From JAAELZ01 sp965237485 (lineage in GTDB: Bacteria; Pseudomonadota; Gammaproteobacteria; Arenicellales; Poriferihabitantaceae), in contig CBDEFQ010000009.1 of assembly GCA_965237485.1 (NCBI GenBank), positions 930,001 to 994,000 on the forward strand: a stretch of DNA of 64,000 bases, read 5' to 3'. Made by a program: the position numbers and the translations under genes. Below are positions 8,434 through 17,184 of this stretch, piece after piece. The notes beneath the pieces were generated by a model. That model was given only the letters and a program-made list of their open reading frames with translations, was not told where the DNA came from and made no database searches. Each line of letters starts with the position of its first letter. The first letter of the stretch is position 1.

Positions 8434-9354
8434 ATGACTTCAGCAACACGCAGTAGCACTCATGATGCTCAAATTGACGATCGTAACGAACACATTAAAA
8501 TATACGTTAACGGCGTTATCGTAGCTAAACAAGACGCTGTCATTTCCGTGTATGACAGCGGATTTATGCTTGGTGACGGCGTATGGGAAGGTTTACGACT
8601 CTACCATGGACAACTTTCATTCGTTGATGAGCACATCAATCGCTTATACGGCGCAGCAAGAGCCTTGGATATGGACATAGGCTTAGAAAAGGCCCAGTTA
8701 ATTGCAGCGGTCAATCGAACACTTGAAGCCAATGAGATGCATCACGATGTGCATGTGCGATTAATGGTTACGCGCGGGGTTAAGCGCAAGCCGTTTCAAG
8801 ACCCTAGGCTAAGTCAAGACGGCGCTACCATTGTTATTATTGCTGAACACAGCAAGGTTTCTGAAGAGTTTGAAGAGCAAGTACTGCGCTTACATACGGT
8901 GCCATTTTACCGTGGCTTGCCGATGACCCAAGATGCCAAACTCAACACCCACTCGAAACTCAATTGTATTATCGCGCTGAACCATGCGCTAAAAGCCGGC
9001 GCAGATGAAGCCCTAATGCTAGACCCGCATGGGTTCGTAAACACCACTAACTCAACCAATTTTTTCATTGTCCGCGATGGAGAAGTTTGGACCTCAAGTG
9101 GTGATTATTGTATGGCAGGAATTACCCGAAAAAAAGTAATCCAAATTTGTCGCGACAACGATATTCCCGTATTCGAGAAAAATTACTCTTTGACCGAAAC
9201 TTACACCGCAGACGAAGCCTTTGTAACTGGAACATTCGGCGCGCAGACCTGGGTTAAAGAAATTGATCAACATCAAATTGGAACGGGTGAGGCAGGACTG
9301 ATGTTTCGCAAAATTCGCAAGCTTTATAAAGCCCTAGTAAACGCGAATATTTAA
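8434..9354 (+). CDS. Class IV aminotransferase (D-amino acid/branched-chain type)
   Basis: 306 residues, PLP fold type IV. The N-terminal domain carries VYVNG-like IKIYVNGVIVAKQDAVISV and the GFMLGDGVWEGLR block. Lys175 in THSKLNCIIALNHA aligns with the Schiff-base lysine of the family, and NTTNSTNFFIV corresponds to the E/N-x-S-N-F turn. The C-terminal part has GITRKKVI, the phosphate-binding segment, and GTFGAQTWV. D-alanine or branched-chain amino acid transamination, or 4-amino-4-deoxychorismate lyase relatives, are all possible; the sequence does not decide. Only 17 bp separate it from the tRNA-binding protein, so the three genes from 7627 may form one operon with an amino acid theme. 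Confidence 0.85.
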   Translation: MTSATRSSTHDAQIDDRNEHIKIYVNGVIVAKQDAVISVYDSGFMLGDGVWEGLRLYHGQLSFVDEHINRLYGAARALDMDIGLEKAQLIAAVNRTLEANEMHHDVHVRLMVTRGVKRKPFQDPRLSQDGATIVIIAEHSKVSEEFEEQVLRLHTVPFYRGLPMTQDAKLNTHSKLNCIIALNHALKAGADEALMLDPHGFVNTTNSTNFFIVRDGEVWTSSGDYCMAGITRKKVIQICRDNDIPVFEKNYSLTETYTADEAFVTGTFGAQTWVKEIDQHQIGTGEAGLMFRKIRKLYKALVNANI

Positions 9355-9998
9355 CCGTGTATTGTTACGACAAAGGCCCATATATGGCGGCTCACGTACC
9401 TAATTACTTAATTATCCAAATTCTCAGCTTTGCAAAAATATTTAATTTAAAAGGGCCAATTGATTTGCCCCCCACCGAATGAGCTGAGGCGATGTTAAAA
9501 CGCCTAAAACTCTGTAAGTTACGCTATCGCCATACTCCTCAAAGTTGAGGTTTAACAATCATTGGTTGTCCTGCTATCCTAGAAAACTCAGTTGAACGCA
9601 AAAAAGATGTGCAACTAATTGATATGAATAAGGAAGTCAGAAAATGCGAGGTCACTTTATTGGTGATGAGTGCTTTTCTGGGTTTCTTAGGCATATTAAG
9701 GAGTTGTGCAGACTTTTGTGTTTCAACTGAGTTTTCTATGGTTATGGACTAAGGCACTCATTTCAGTTCCATAGACCACTAACTGAGGAGCAGGTTTACC
9801 TTTATGTCCCTGATTGGCAAACCCATCGTCATTTGAACCTGTTATAAGAATGAATTAAACCGAGCTTTTAATATAGTAAATTGATTTAAAATCAGTGCGA
9901 CTTTCTACTATGATCCGCGGTGAGATTCCAGATTGCTCTACTACTAGAAAAAGAATAATGCAAATCTGTCTTGTCCTACCACACTAGGTTTTACCAAT
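9355..9998. other. Gene-poor gap with MITE-B and an orphan reading frame
   Basis: Besides the MITE-B at 9578-9741, the minus strand of about 9742-9855 has a short open stretch encoding GSNDDGFANQGHKGKPAPQ, which is protein-like and ends at the MITE. It looks like a fragment of a gene cut by the element, but I cannot name it. No promoter or RNA gene is clear; dmdA begins at 9999. Confidence 0.35.
9578..9741. mobile_element. MITE-B copy 2, 164 bp
   Basis: Starts CCTAGAAAACTCAGTTGAA and ends with its complement with one change (CTATGG). The interior matches copy 1 at 3038 in reverse orientation, including the central palindrome. No exact 5-bp flanking duplication is visible, so one flank has changed. 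Confidence 0.8.
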
Positions 9999-11111
9999 AT
10001 GAGCGCACCGAAATTATCCATCTCCCGACGCACGCGAAATACACTATTCACTAAACGTGTTACTGACCAAGGGGTAACCGCCTATACCGTCTACAATCAT
10101 ATGCTGTTGCCAACGGCATTTAAGTCTCTTGAAGAGGACTATTGGCATTTATGTGAGCATGTTCAAGTGTGGGATGTTTCGGCTGAACGTCAGGTTGATA
10201 TACAGGGGCCAGATTGCGCTCGTTTAGTGCAATTAATGACGCCTCGTAACATTAGCAAAGCTCGCGTCGGCCAGTGTTTCTACCTGCCTTTATGCGATGA
10301 ACATGGAAAACTAATGAATGACCCTGTAGGACTTAAATTAGACGAAGGCCACTGGAGTTTATCCATAGCAGATTCTGACATTCTACTGTGGGCCAAAGGT
10401 TTAGCCACAGGTTACAAATTGAATGTTTCAGTGCGTGAGCCAGATGTCTCGCCTCTTGCTGTTCAGGGCCCTAAAGCCGAAGATTTAATGGCTAAAGTTT
10501 TTGGTGAACAAATAAGAAACATTGGCTTCTTTAAATTTGAACATCTCAGCTTCAATGGCTATAAGATGGTGGTTTCTCGCTCCGGGTGGAGCAAACAAGG
10601 CGGGTTTGAAATCTATGTTGATAACCCAATAACTGGCGTGCAACTGTGGGACAAATTGTTCGACCTAGGTAAACCGCTAAATGTTCGCGCAGGCTGCCCA
10701 AATGGCATTGAACGCTTGGAATCTGGCTTACTTTCATTTGGAAATGACATGGATTTTAACGACACGCCTTATGATTGCGGTTTAGACCGCTACGTCAGCA
10801 TTAAAGACGACATTGAAAGCCTGAGCCTTCCCGCACTCAGAAAATACGCTAAGACCCCTCAAAGAACCTTAGTCGGGTTAGTTCTTGCTCAAGAAGTAGG
10901 CTCAATTGATACCACTTTGCAAATTGATGGCACCATAGCAGGAGAAATTCGTTCTCAATGTTGGTCACCGCGCCACCAATGCCATCTTGCGTTCGCTATG
11001 TGTAAGCGCGAATTAATTCAGGGTAAATCAAAAATTGAAGTGCGTCACAAAACAGGCACGGTAATAGCACAAATTCGTGAATTACCGTTTGATCTACATA
11101 GCTCGGTTTAA
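9999..11111 (+). CDS. dmdA: Dimethylsulfoniopropionate demethylase
   Basis: 370 residues of the glycine-cleavage T-protein/aminomethyltransferase fold. DmdA moves a methyl group from DMSP to tetrahydrofolate, giving methylmercaptopropionate. The whole chain follows the SAR11-type DmdA pattern as I recall it: YTVYNHMLLPTAF near residue 30, EEDYWHLCEHVQVWDVSAER (about 44-63), VQLMTPRN, FYLPLCDEHGKLMNDPV, LAVQGPKAEDLM, and SGWSKQGGFEIYV near 193, where the W-S-K-Q-G-G block is diagnostic against plain GcvT. ERLESGLLSFGNDMDFNDTP follows. Start ATG at 9999. It stands alone between a MITE-containing gap and a broken sulfatase on the opposite strand. A general T-protein is less likely; biochemical specificity is inferred from the family. 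Confidence 0.85.
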   Translation: MSAPKLSISRRTRNTLFTKRVTDQGVTAYTVYNHMLLPTAFKSLEEDYWHLCEHVQVWDVSAERQVDIQGPDCARLVQLMTPRNISKARVGQCFYLPLCDEHGKLMNDPVGLKLDEGHWSLSIADSDILLWAKGLATGYKLNVSVREPDVSPLAVQGPKAEDLMAKVFGEQIRNIGFFKFEHLSFNGYKMVVSRSGWSKQGGFEIYVDNPITGVQLWDKLFDLGKPLNVRAGCPNGIERLESGLLSFGNDMDFNDTPYDCGLDRYVSIKDDIESLSLPALRKYAKTPQRTLVGLVLAQEVGSIDTTLQIDGTIAGEIRSQCWSPRHQCHLAFAMCKRELIQGKSKIEVRHKTGTVIAQIRELPFDLHSSV

Positions 11112-11365
11112 ACCAATTAATAGGTTTATTGAACCTTCGGATAGGTGGAATCGATGTATTGAGTTTGAAATTTATGCCACCGCAATAACTTTTCTTGCTT
11201 GCTGTTTAATTGAGCATTAGACAGGCTACTCACGATATTATTATTTTCTTGTGGGTCTGCATTTAAGTCATATAAAAAACTCATATCAAACCTTGGCCGG
11301 TAAATAAATTTTGTATTGCCTTCTATCATCCCTAGCTTATAGTCTTGATAGACATTACTCATATA

Positions 11366-12465
11366 GGGCTTGTCGGATAATTAATAGAATACGTGAGATA
11401 ATATGGGCTGATTCTAGTCAGCCTGCAATTTTGAGCAAACGTCATCAAAGCCAACTGTTCCTAACCTTAGATTCTCTGGTTAGCTCTGAACATCCCTACC
11501 GTAAACTCGATGAGCTATTATGTTTTGGTGCATTGAGTAAACCCTTCTCTAAAATATATGCCACCCGTGGCCCTAAAGGCCGAGGTGTTGAGTTCGGCTT
11601 ACGTGCCTTGGTGCTTCAGTTCATGGAAGATTTAAGTGATAGAGAAATGGAGCGATACTTATCAGAGAATCTGGCCGCTAAGTGGTTTTGTGATTCAGGA
11701 CTGGAACAGAGCACTCCTGATCATAGTTACTTTGGTGATTTTCGCTCACGCATTGGAACCAGGGGTATGATGAATTTATTTGACCGTGTTCGGAGCGGGT
11801 TAGTTTCAATGGGCTTAGTACGAGAAGTATTCACATTTGTCGATGCCAGCCAGTTGGTCAGTAAGCTAACCACTTGGGATGATAGAGATAAGGCGATAAA
11901 GATGGGATTAGAGGAGTTCAACAATAAGACAGTTGATAAAGTTGCGGCGGACAAGCAAGCACGGTTTGGGTGCAAGGGAAATAGCAAATATTGGTATGGT
12001 TACAAAGAGCATGCATCAGTGGATATGCAAAGTGGCTTGATCAATAAAATAGCGGCCACCTCGGCTGAGGTAACGGATGCAAGCGGCTTGAAGCATGTTT
12101 GCCCTAAGTCGGGTGCTGTTTATGCGGACAAGGGTTATTGCGTGAGCCCGGCCAAAACCACGCTCAGGCGCAACGGTTGCCATGATGCAACAATCAAGAA
12201 GAACAATATGCATGGCAAGAATAGAGACAAAGACCGTTGGATTAGCAAAATTCGTTCACCATATGAGCGAGTGTTTGCTTATCGCAATAAGCGAGTTCGT
12301 TATAAAGGGTTGGCTAAAGTCCAGTTCCAAGTTGGAATCAGGGGCTTATGTTTTAACCTTAAGCGATTAATGGCATTGGGAGTTGAACGAGTTGAATTGG
12401 TGCCGGCCTAGGGATAGATCCGTCTATTGGTGGCAAAATGGCTGCTAATAGACGGTTTATTGCAC
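11366..12465 (+). mobile_element. IS5-type element 1
   Basis: About 1.1 kb, inserted in the sulfatase gene. The left end is GGGCTTGTCGGATAAT; a weakly matching complement (TTATTGCACAA) lies near 12457-12467 on the right. The exact ends and target duplication are not certain. Confidence 0.65.
11431..12411 (+). CDS. IS5-type transposase (DUF772 plus DDE domain)
   Basis: About 326 residues from a TTG at 11431; the frame is open further upstream into the flanking gene, but those codons lie in the IS end. The N-terminal part has the DUF772 helix pattern (GRGVEFGLRALVLQF, then LSDREMERYLSENL). Catalytic Asp candidates are FVDAS and YADKGY, and the Glu lies in SPYERVFAYRN. The frame is intact, so this copy may be active. 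Close to IS5-family 'IS1106-like' enzymes; subgroup not settled. Confidence 0.85.
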   Translation: MSKRHQSQLFLTLDSLVSSEHPYRKLDELLCFGALSKPFSKIYATRGPKGRGVEFGLRALVLQFMEDLSDREMERYLSENLAAKWFCDSGLEQSTPDHSYFGDFRSRIGTRGMMNLFDRVRSGLVSMGLVREVFTFVDASQLVSKLTTWDDRDKAIKMGLEEFNNKTVDKVAADKQARFGCKGNSKYWYGYKEHASVDMQSGLINKIAATSAEVTDASGLKHVCPKSGAVYADKGYCVSPAKTTLRRNGCHDATIKKNNMHGKNRDKDRWISKIRSPYERVFAYRNKRVRYKGLAKVQFQVGIRGLCFNLKRLMALGVERVELVPA

Positions 12466-13111
12466 AAAAAACGCGTTGCTGAGCAAACTAAAAGCGACTT
12501 CGGCGAAAACCCTGTTTGAAATTGTATTAACCGACGAGCCCATATAAACATCGTCGTTTGCATTTTTAGCCAATATGTTTTCAGACTGGCCAATTTCACT
12601 AGACAAACCCAGCAACCACAATACAGTGGCGGGCACATCTTTAAGCTGGAAACGCCCATCAATACGCTGCTGCTCTGGAAATAGGCGTGAGTTATACATA
12701 AAAAAGGGCACTCTCATAGAATGCTCGTAGATTACGCAACATTTGGTATGGACTTTTTGTCTAGCAAGTTAACTCATTGTCGTTCCACACGATATATCGA
12801 TGATTAGCATTAGCCCATTCGTCGTCAATTTCAATCAGAATGGCACTGACTAATCGTAACCAAGCCTCTCGGTTAGGAAAGACTCTGACCAAGCGGGTTC
12901 GCCGCTTAAGTTCTTGTTGAACCGTCCGTTCAATGCGGTTGGAGGTTCGCATTTTCTTTTGGTGTCTATCTGGCAAGGCAAACACATTTAACCCTTCAGC
13001 CTAGATAAATGAGTTATGCCTGAAAGTGGTGTATGGAGTAGTTGACTAAAAGCGGCGTATCGGGATGAGTTGAGTTTACAACAACTTAAACTTCCACAGA
13101 CATACGCCACT

Positions 13112-14344
13112 ATGAAACAGAATAAAATTATTTCCTTTGAAAAGCCAGAGCAAAGCATCGATCCGCTGCAAGAATTGATTCGCAATGGCGCTAGGCAACT
13201 CATTCAAACCGCGGTCGAGAGTGAGTTATCTGAACTGCTGTATCGCAATTGTGACAAAGTCTCAGATTCAGGACACGCTGGTGTCGTTCGTAACGGCTAT
13301 TTGCCAGAACGTGAACTGCAAACCGGGATCGGCCCAGTCAAAGTACGTATCCCCAAGGTGCGCTCCCGCACTGGAGTACCGATCACCTTTCGATCTGCTT
13401 TAGTGCCGCCGTATGTGCGTAAAACGAGAACACTGGAAGCGGCCTTGTCTTGGCTGTATCTCAAGGGTGTCAGCACTGGAGAAATGGGGGATGCACTGAG
13501 CGTGCTAGTGGGTCAATCAGCGACTGGGTTATCATCAGGCACAGTGAGTAAGCTCAAAGCAACGTGGTCTCAGGAGTACAAGGATTGGAATAGAGAAGGT
13601 TTAGATCGAGATCGATGGGTTTATCTATGGGCGGACGGGATACACAGCGGCCTGCGCGGCGATGAGGGCCGGCTCTGTGCCTTAGTTGTCATCGGAGTGA
13701 ATGAGCGCGGTCACAAGAAATTACTGGCGATTGAAGACGGTGAGCGAGAGTCTACGCAGAGTTGGCGAGAGGTGTTGTTGGCACTCAAGGAGCGAGGCCT
13801 GAATCAACCAGAGCGGGGCATCGGTGATGGTGCTTTAGGCTTTTGGAATGCCCTGGAAGAAGTCTATCCTGGCACTAAACATCAACGGTGTTGGGTGCAT
13901 AAAACGGCCAACGTGCTGAACAAGCTGCCTAAATCGGTGCAGCCCAAAGCAAAAGCAGCTCTGCATAACATTTGGCAGGAAGAAACCAAAGAAGCGGCGC
14001 AAAGCGCCTATCAATTATTCATTAAAACCTATCAAGACAAGTATCCAAAAGCCACGCAGTGCTTGGAAAAAGATCGCGAAGAGTTAATGACGTTCTACTC
14101 GTTCCCTGCCAAGCACTGGATGAGCATACGTACTACGAATCCAATTGAATCAACATTCGCGACTATCCGACACCGTACCAAACGATGCAAGGGATGTCTT
14201 AGCCGTGATGGCATGTTAAGTATGATGTTCAAGCTGGGTCAGTGCGCAGAGAAAAAGTGGAACCGAATACGCGGGTTCGCCTATCTAGCAAAAGTGATTC
14301 AAGGGGTTCCATTTAAAGATGGAATAGTGAAGTGGACCCCATGA
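13112..14344 (+). pseudogene. IS256-B transposase, last codons displaced by IS3
   Basis: 410 residues shown. Mutator-family pattern: YVRKTRTLEAALSWLYLKGVSTGEM, then the catalytic Asp in YLWADGIH, a second Asp in IGDGALGFW, the HQRCWVHK block, and the Glu in TNPIESTFATIRHRT. IS3 inserted after codon DGI. Removing IS3 and one copy of the 3-bp duplication TAG restores a continuation EQTNDYSDQTEAA and a TGA at about 15641, which supports the reconstruction. The native C-terminus is lost, but the catalytic core is intact, so activity is possible. Confidence 0.85.
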
Positions 14345-14415
14345 TTAGGACAGGTTGAAGGCCAAAATAAGGAGTTATTTTCTGTTTTATAATTGTTCAA
14401 AACGAGGAACAGAAA

Positions 14416-14697
14416 ATGAGTAAAAAGCGTAGAAACCATGCCCCACAATTCAAAGCCAAAGTTGCTCTTGCAGCAATCAAAGGTGATGAAACATTAAGCA
14501 ATCTTGCTAGTCGTTATGACATCAATGCAAATCTTATCGTCAAGTGGAAGAAACAATTGCTCGATAGCTCAGCTGAAGTCTTTGCATCAGGCACAGGCTT
14601 ATCTCCAAACCGAGAATCAGAGATTAAATCATTACAGGCAAAGATCGGTGAAATCACCATGGAAAACGATTTTTTATCAAAAGCACTCGGTCGTTAA
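14416..14697 (+). CDS. IS3 transposase OrfA (helix-turn-helix)
   Basis: 93 residues. The N-terminal HTH_8/HTH_Tnp_1 domain reads FKAKVALAAIKGDETLSNLASRYDINANLIVKWKKQ and binds the IS ends. A leucine-zipper-like region, ESEIKSLQAKIGEITMENDFL, follows and should mediate dimerisation. OrfB lies 20 bp downstream in another frame. In IS3 elements the active enzyme is an OrfAB fusion made by -1 frameshifting near the OrfA end; the OrfB frame is open upstream of its ATG to about 14670, which allows this. Intact. Confidence 0.92.
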   Translation: MSKKRRNHAPQFKAKVALAAIKGDETLSNLASRYDINANLIVKWKKQLLDSSAEVFASGTGLSPNRESEIKSLQAKIGEITMENDFLSKALGR

Positions 14698-14717
14698 ACA
14701 GACCTGAGCGCAAAACT

Positions 14718-15542
14718 ATGATTAATAAAAGCAATAAACTATCGTTAGTTCGTCAGTGTAAATTGTTGAAGATTCATCGTTCCCATGTTTATTACAAAAC
14801 CTCACCTGCTAATGAGGATGACTTGGAACTGATGCATCTGATTGATCGCATTCACCTCAATCGGCCCTTTCTTGGCAGTAGACGCATTCGTGATGTGTTG
14901 CAAGATGTAGGCCACCGAGTTGACCGTAAACATGTGCGACGCTTAATGCGTAAGATGGGCATTAAAGCCATCTATCCTAGGCCTAACACCAGCAAGAAGA
15001 AGGCGGGGCACAAGATTTATCCTTATCTGCTAGGTGGGTTGGCCATCAATCAACCCAATCAAGCTTGGTGTACCGATATAACTTATATCCCGATGCCTAA
15101 GGGCTTTGCTTATCTTACCGTTGTGATGGATTGGTATTCTCGTAAAGTGCTGTCATGGCGGCTTAGCAACAGCATGGATAGCGCATTCTGCGTAGATGCT
15201 TTGGAAGAGGCACTGCATTACTACGGCAAGCCTGATATCTTTAACAGCGATCAAGGTGCGCAATTTACCAGTGAGGCGTTTACCGGTGTACTCAAAGACA
15301 ATGGTATTCGCATCAGCATGGATGGCAAAGGTGCTTGGCGTGACAATGTATTTGTTGAGCGCTTATGGCGCAGCGTGAAATATGAGGAAGTCTATTTGCA
15401 AGCCTACCAATCGATGAAAGAGGCAAAAGACGGCATTGGCTCCTGGATAAACTATTACAACCAAGAGCGTAAACATCAAACATTGGGCATGGTCCCTGAC
15501 ATGATGTATGATCCATGTCGCGGCCTGAAATTGGCTGCTTAA
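14718..15542 (+). CDS. IS3 transposase OrfB (integrase core)
   Basis: 274 residues with HTH_21 (about 40-95, HLNRPFLGSRRIRDVLQ) and the rve integrase core. The DDE triad is visible as D in WCTDITYI, D in FNSDQGAQFTS, and E in VERLWRSVKYEEVY. The frame is undamaged, so this element is probably active. The start used is ATG 14718, although the working protein is likely the OrfAB fusion. Confidence 0.93.
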   Translation: MINKSNKLSLVRQCKLLKIHRSHVYYKTSPANEDDLELMHLIDRIHLNRPFLGSRRIRDVLQDVGHRVDRKHVRRLMRKMGIKAIYPRPNTSKKKAGHKIYPYLLGGLAINQPNQAWCTDITYIPMPKGFAYLTVVMDWYSRKVLSWRLSNSMDSAFCVDALEEALHYYGKPDIFNSDQGAQFTSEAFTGVLKDNGIRISMDGKGAWRDNVFVERLWRSVKYEEVYLQAYQSMKEAKDGIGSWINYYNQERKHQTLGMVPDMMYDPCRGLKLAA

Positions 15543-17184
15543 TCAGCTGAAAATAACTCCTAAGCCATCTGTCCTAAAAAGCGGGTCCACTTCTTAGAGC
15601 AAACTAATGACTACTCAGATCAAACCGAGGCCGCTTGAAGAAAATGCCTCATACACCAGATTCGGGCATAACTCTAGATAAATCAGTTAAACGCGGAAAA
15701 GACATGTAAGCAATTGGAGTGCATAGTGAAATCAAAAAAGTCGCGGTCACCTTATTGGTGATAAGGTTTTTTTGATTTTGCTAGGTGCATCAAGAGCTTG
15801 CATGGACTTTCGTGTTTTAACTGATTTATCTAGGTTCAGGCACATTGTTTTCTAGCCACTGCGCCAAGTGAGCATGCTTTTCCTGGTACTGGCTCACAAG
15901 GACTTTTAGATTAACCTGAGCAGCTGCCATATTGGGTGCATTCCAAACACTACGCAGCTCACCACCAATGCGCTGCTTGATCTTGTGATTGGGGGCATGA
16001 TGCATTGCATTCTGCGCCAGATGAAACTGGCAACGCTGCCAAGGTATACCTGGGAACACTGCCTTTCTAGCGGCTTTTAAGCCACTGTGATCATCACTGA
16101 CAATAAACTCAATACCATGTATGCCCCGGTCAACCAAGCCTTTGAGGAACTCTCGCCAGTTAACCTCGGCTTCATTAAGCGCCATTGCCGTTCCTAATAC
16201 GCAACGCCGTCCACAAGGCAATACACCCACTGCACTCAACACCGCCATATCAATCACTTGGTGGCCCTCACGCACCTTTTCATAACGTGCATCAAGGATT
16301 AGGTAAGAGACTTTACCCAACGGACGATCACGCCAGACTTTTAACGCCTCATCCATGCTCTGGTTAGCCCGTGAGACCGGTGTAGAGGAGATGCTTTCAA
16401 TACCCATGCTCTGCATGACTTTTTCGACTCGGCGCGTGCTAACGCCCGTCACGTACATTTCAGCAACGGTCAGCAGCATCGCACGTTGGCTGCGTAAGCC
16501 GCGTTCTAGCGATTGAGGGTAAAAAGGTTCATCAACGTGTTGAGCGGTCTTTGGGATACGCAGATTGAGCGTACCGGCTTGCGTATCGATACGCTTATCC
16601 TGGTAGCCATTGGCAAACCCTGGCCGGTCTTGACTATGCTCATAGTGTGATGCGCCTGGAAACGGCTCTCTTTCAATCTTCATCGCCTCATTGAGCAGTG
16701 CGGTGAGCACGGGGCGCATGGCATCGGGGCCTTCTGAGATGTGTGTTCCACTACTACGTCAAATACGTTATTGTTTGATTGGGTCATTTGGGTGTCTCCA
16801 GTATTTTAATTGCTTAAAACAGGGAACGCACAAATGGCTCAACTTACAAGACACCAAGATAGAAAATTTGAATAAATCAAAAATTCGAAAAAATTCCCCC
16901 TAGGGGGAAAAGGCCATACTGCTCTATCTAATATAAAAGTCCATACCTGAAGTTACAGTATCAGCTGGCAGCAAGGCGTTTCACTTGCACATAAGAGTAA
17001 CCGCTGATGCGTGTGATATAACGCAGCACAAGACCCTTATCGGTTCGACCCAGTTTGCTGTATTTGAAACGCATTAAGGTGCGTTTGATGAAATCATAGC
17101 GATTGCGTTTACCGTCGATTGCCAGATCGATTTCATCAGTGCCTTGTAGCAACAAGCGTGCCTTATCAAGGGTATCTATATGGT

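Larger units (their letters stand above)
11126..12717 (-). pseudogene. Sulfatase-family gene, two fragments around an IS5 insertion
   Basis: Read on the minus strand, 12717-12460 encodes RVPFFMYNSRLFPEQQ...DVPATVLWLLGL, the middle-to-C-terminal part of an alkaline-phosphatase-fold sulfatase. 11362-11126 encodes the end, with KLGMIEGNTKFIYRP and FLYDLNADPQENNN, the common 'lyDL..DP.E..N' close of sulfatases. An IS5-type element separates them, and the N-terminal half with the formylglycine motif is missing beyond an IS256-A end at 12730. Substrate unknown; marine sulfatases often act on algal polysaccharides. Confidence 0.75.
14328..15594 (+). mobile_element. IS3-family element inside IS256-B
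   Basis: 1267 bp, ends TGAAGTGGACCC and complementary AGAAGTGGACCC, flanked by TAG (14325-14327 and 15595-15597). The ends are followed inward by TTAGGACAG on both sides. It is the youngest layer of the nest. Confidence 0.85.
13011..15674 (+). mobile_element. IS256-family element IS256-B, interrupted by IS3
   Basis: Ends GAGTTATGCCTGAA and its complement (TTCGGGCATAACTC), with 13 of 14 bases matching, and the 9-bp duplication TAGATAAAT (13002-13010 and 15675-15683) typical of IS256. Without the IS3 insert it would be about 1.4 kb. It is unrelated in detail to IS256-A. Confidence 0.9.
13000..15834. mobile_element. MITE-A copy, split by IS256-B
   Basis: The first 11 bp (CCTAGATAAAT) are at 13000-13010 and the rest at 15675-15834, including a repeat of TAGATAAAT, the 9-bp target duplication of IS256-B. 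When rejoined it is a standard 163-bp MITE-A in IS256-A, flanked by TTCAG. Confidence 0.88.
12761..16719 (-). pseudogene. IS256-A transposase split by MITE-A
   Basis: The N-terminal 295 residues are encoded at 16719-15835 and the C-terminal 72 at 12993-12761. Apart from the MITE and its later passengers the frame is intact. It shares the variant EKVREGHQ with copy 3, whereas copies 1 and 4 have EKVGEGHQ. It also shares the identical MITE-A insertion with copy 3, so copies 2 and 3 are sisters. Confidence 0.88.
12730..16962 (-). mobile_element. IS256-A copy 2, interrupted by nested MITE-A, IS256-B and IS3
   Basis: The two halves are 12730-12999 and 15835-16962, with the 5-bp duplication TTCAG at 12995-12999 and 15835-15839 marking where MITE-A went in. 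The ends match the other IS256-A copies. Its left flank is the sulfatase gene and its right flank an rve-type transposon, so the flanks do not come from one locus and recombination between copies is likely. Confidence 0.88.
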
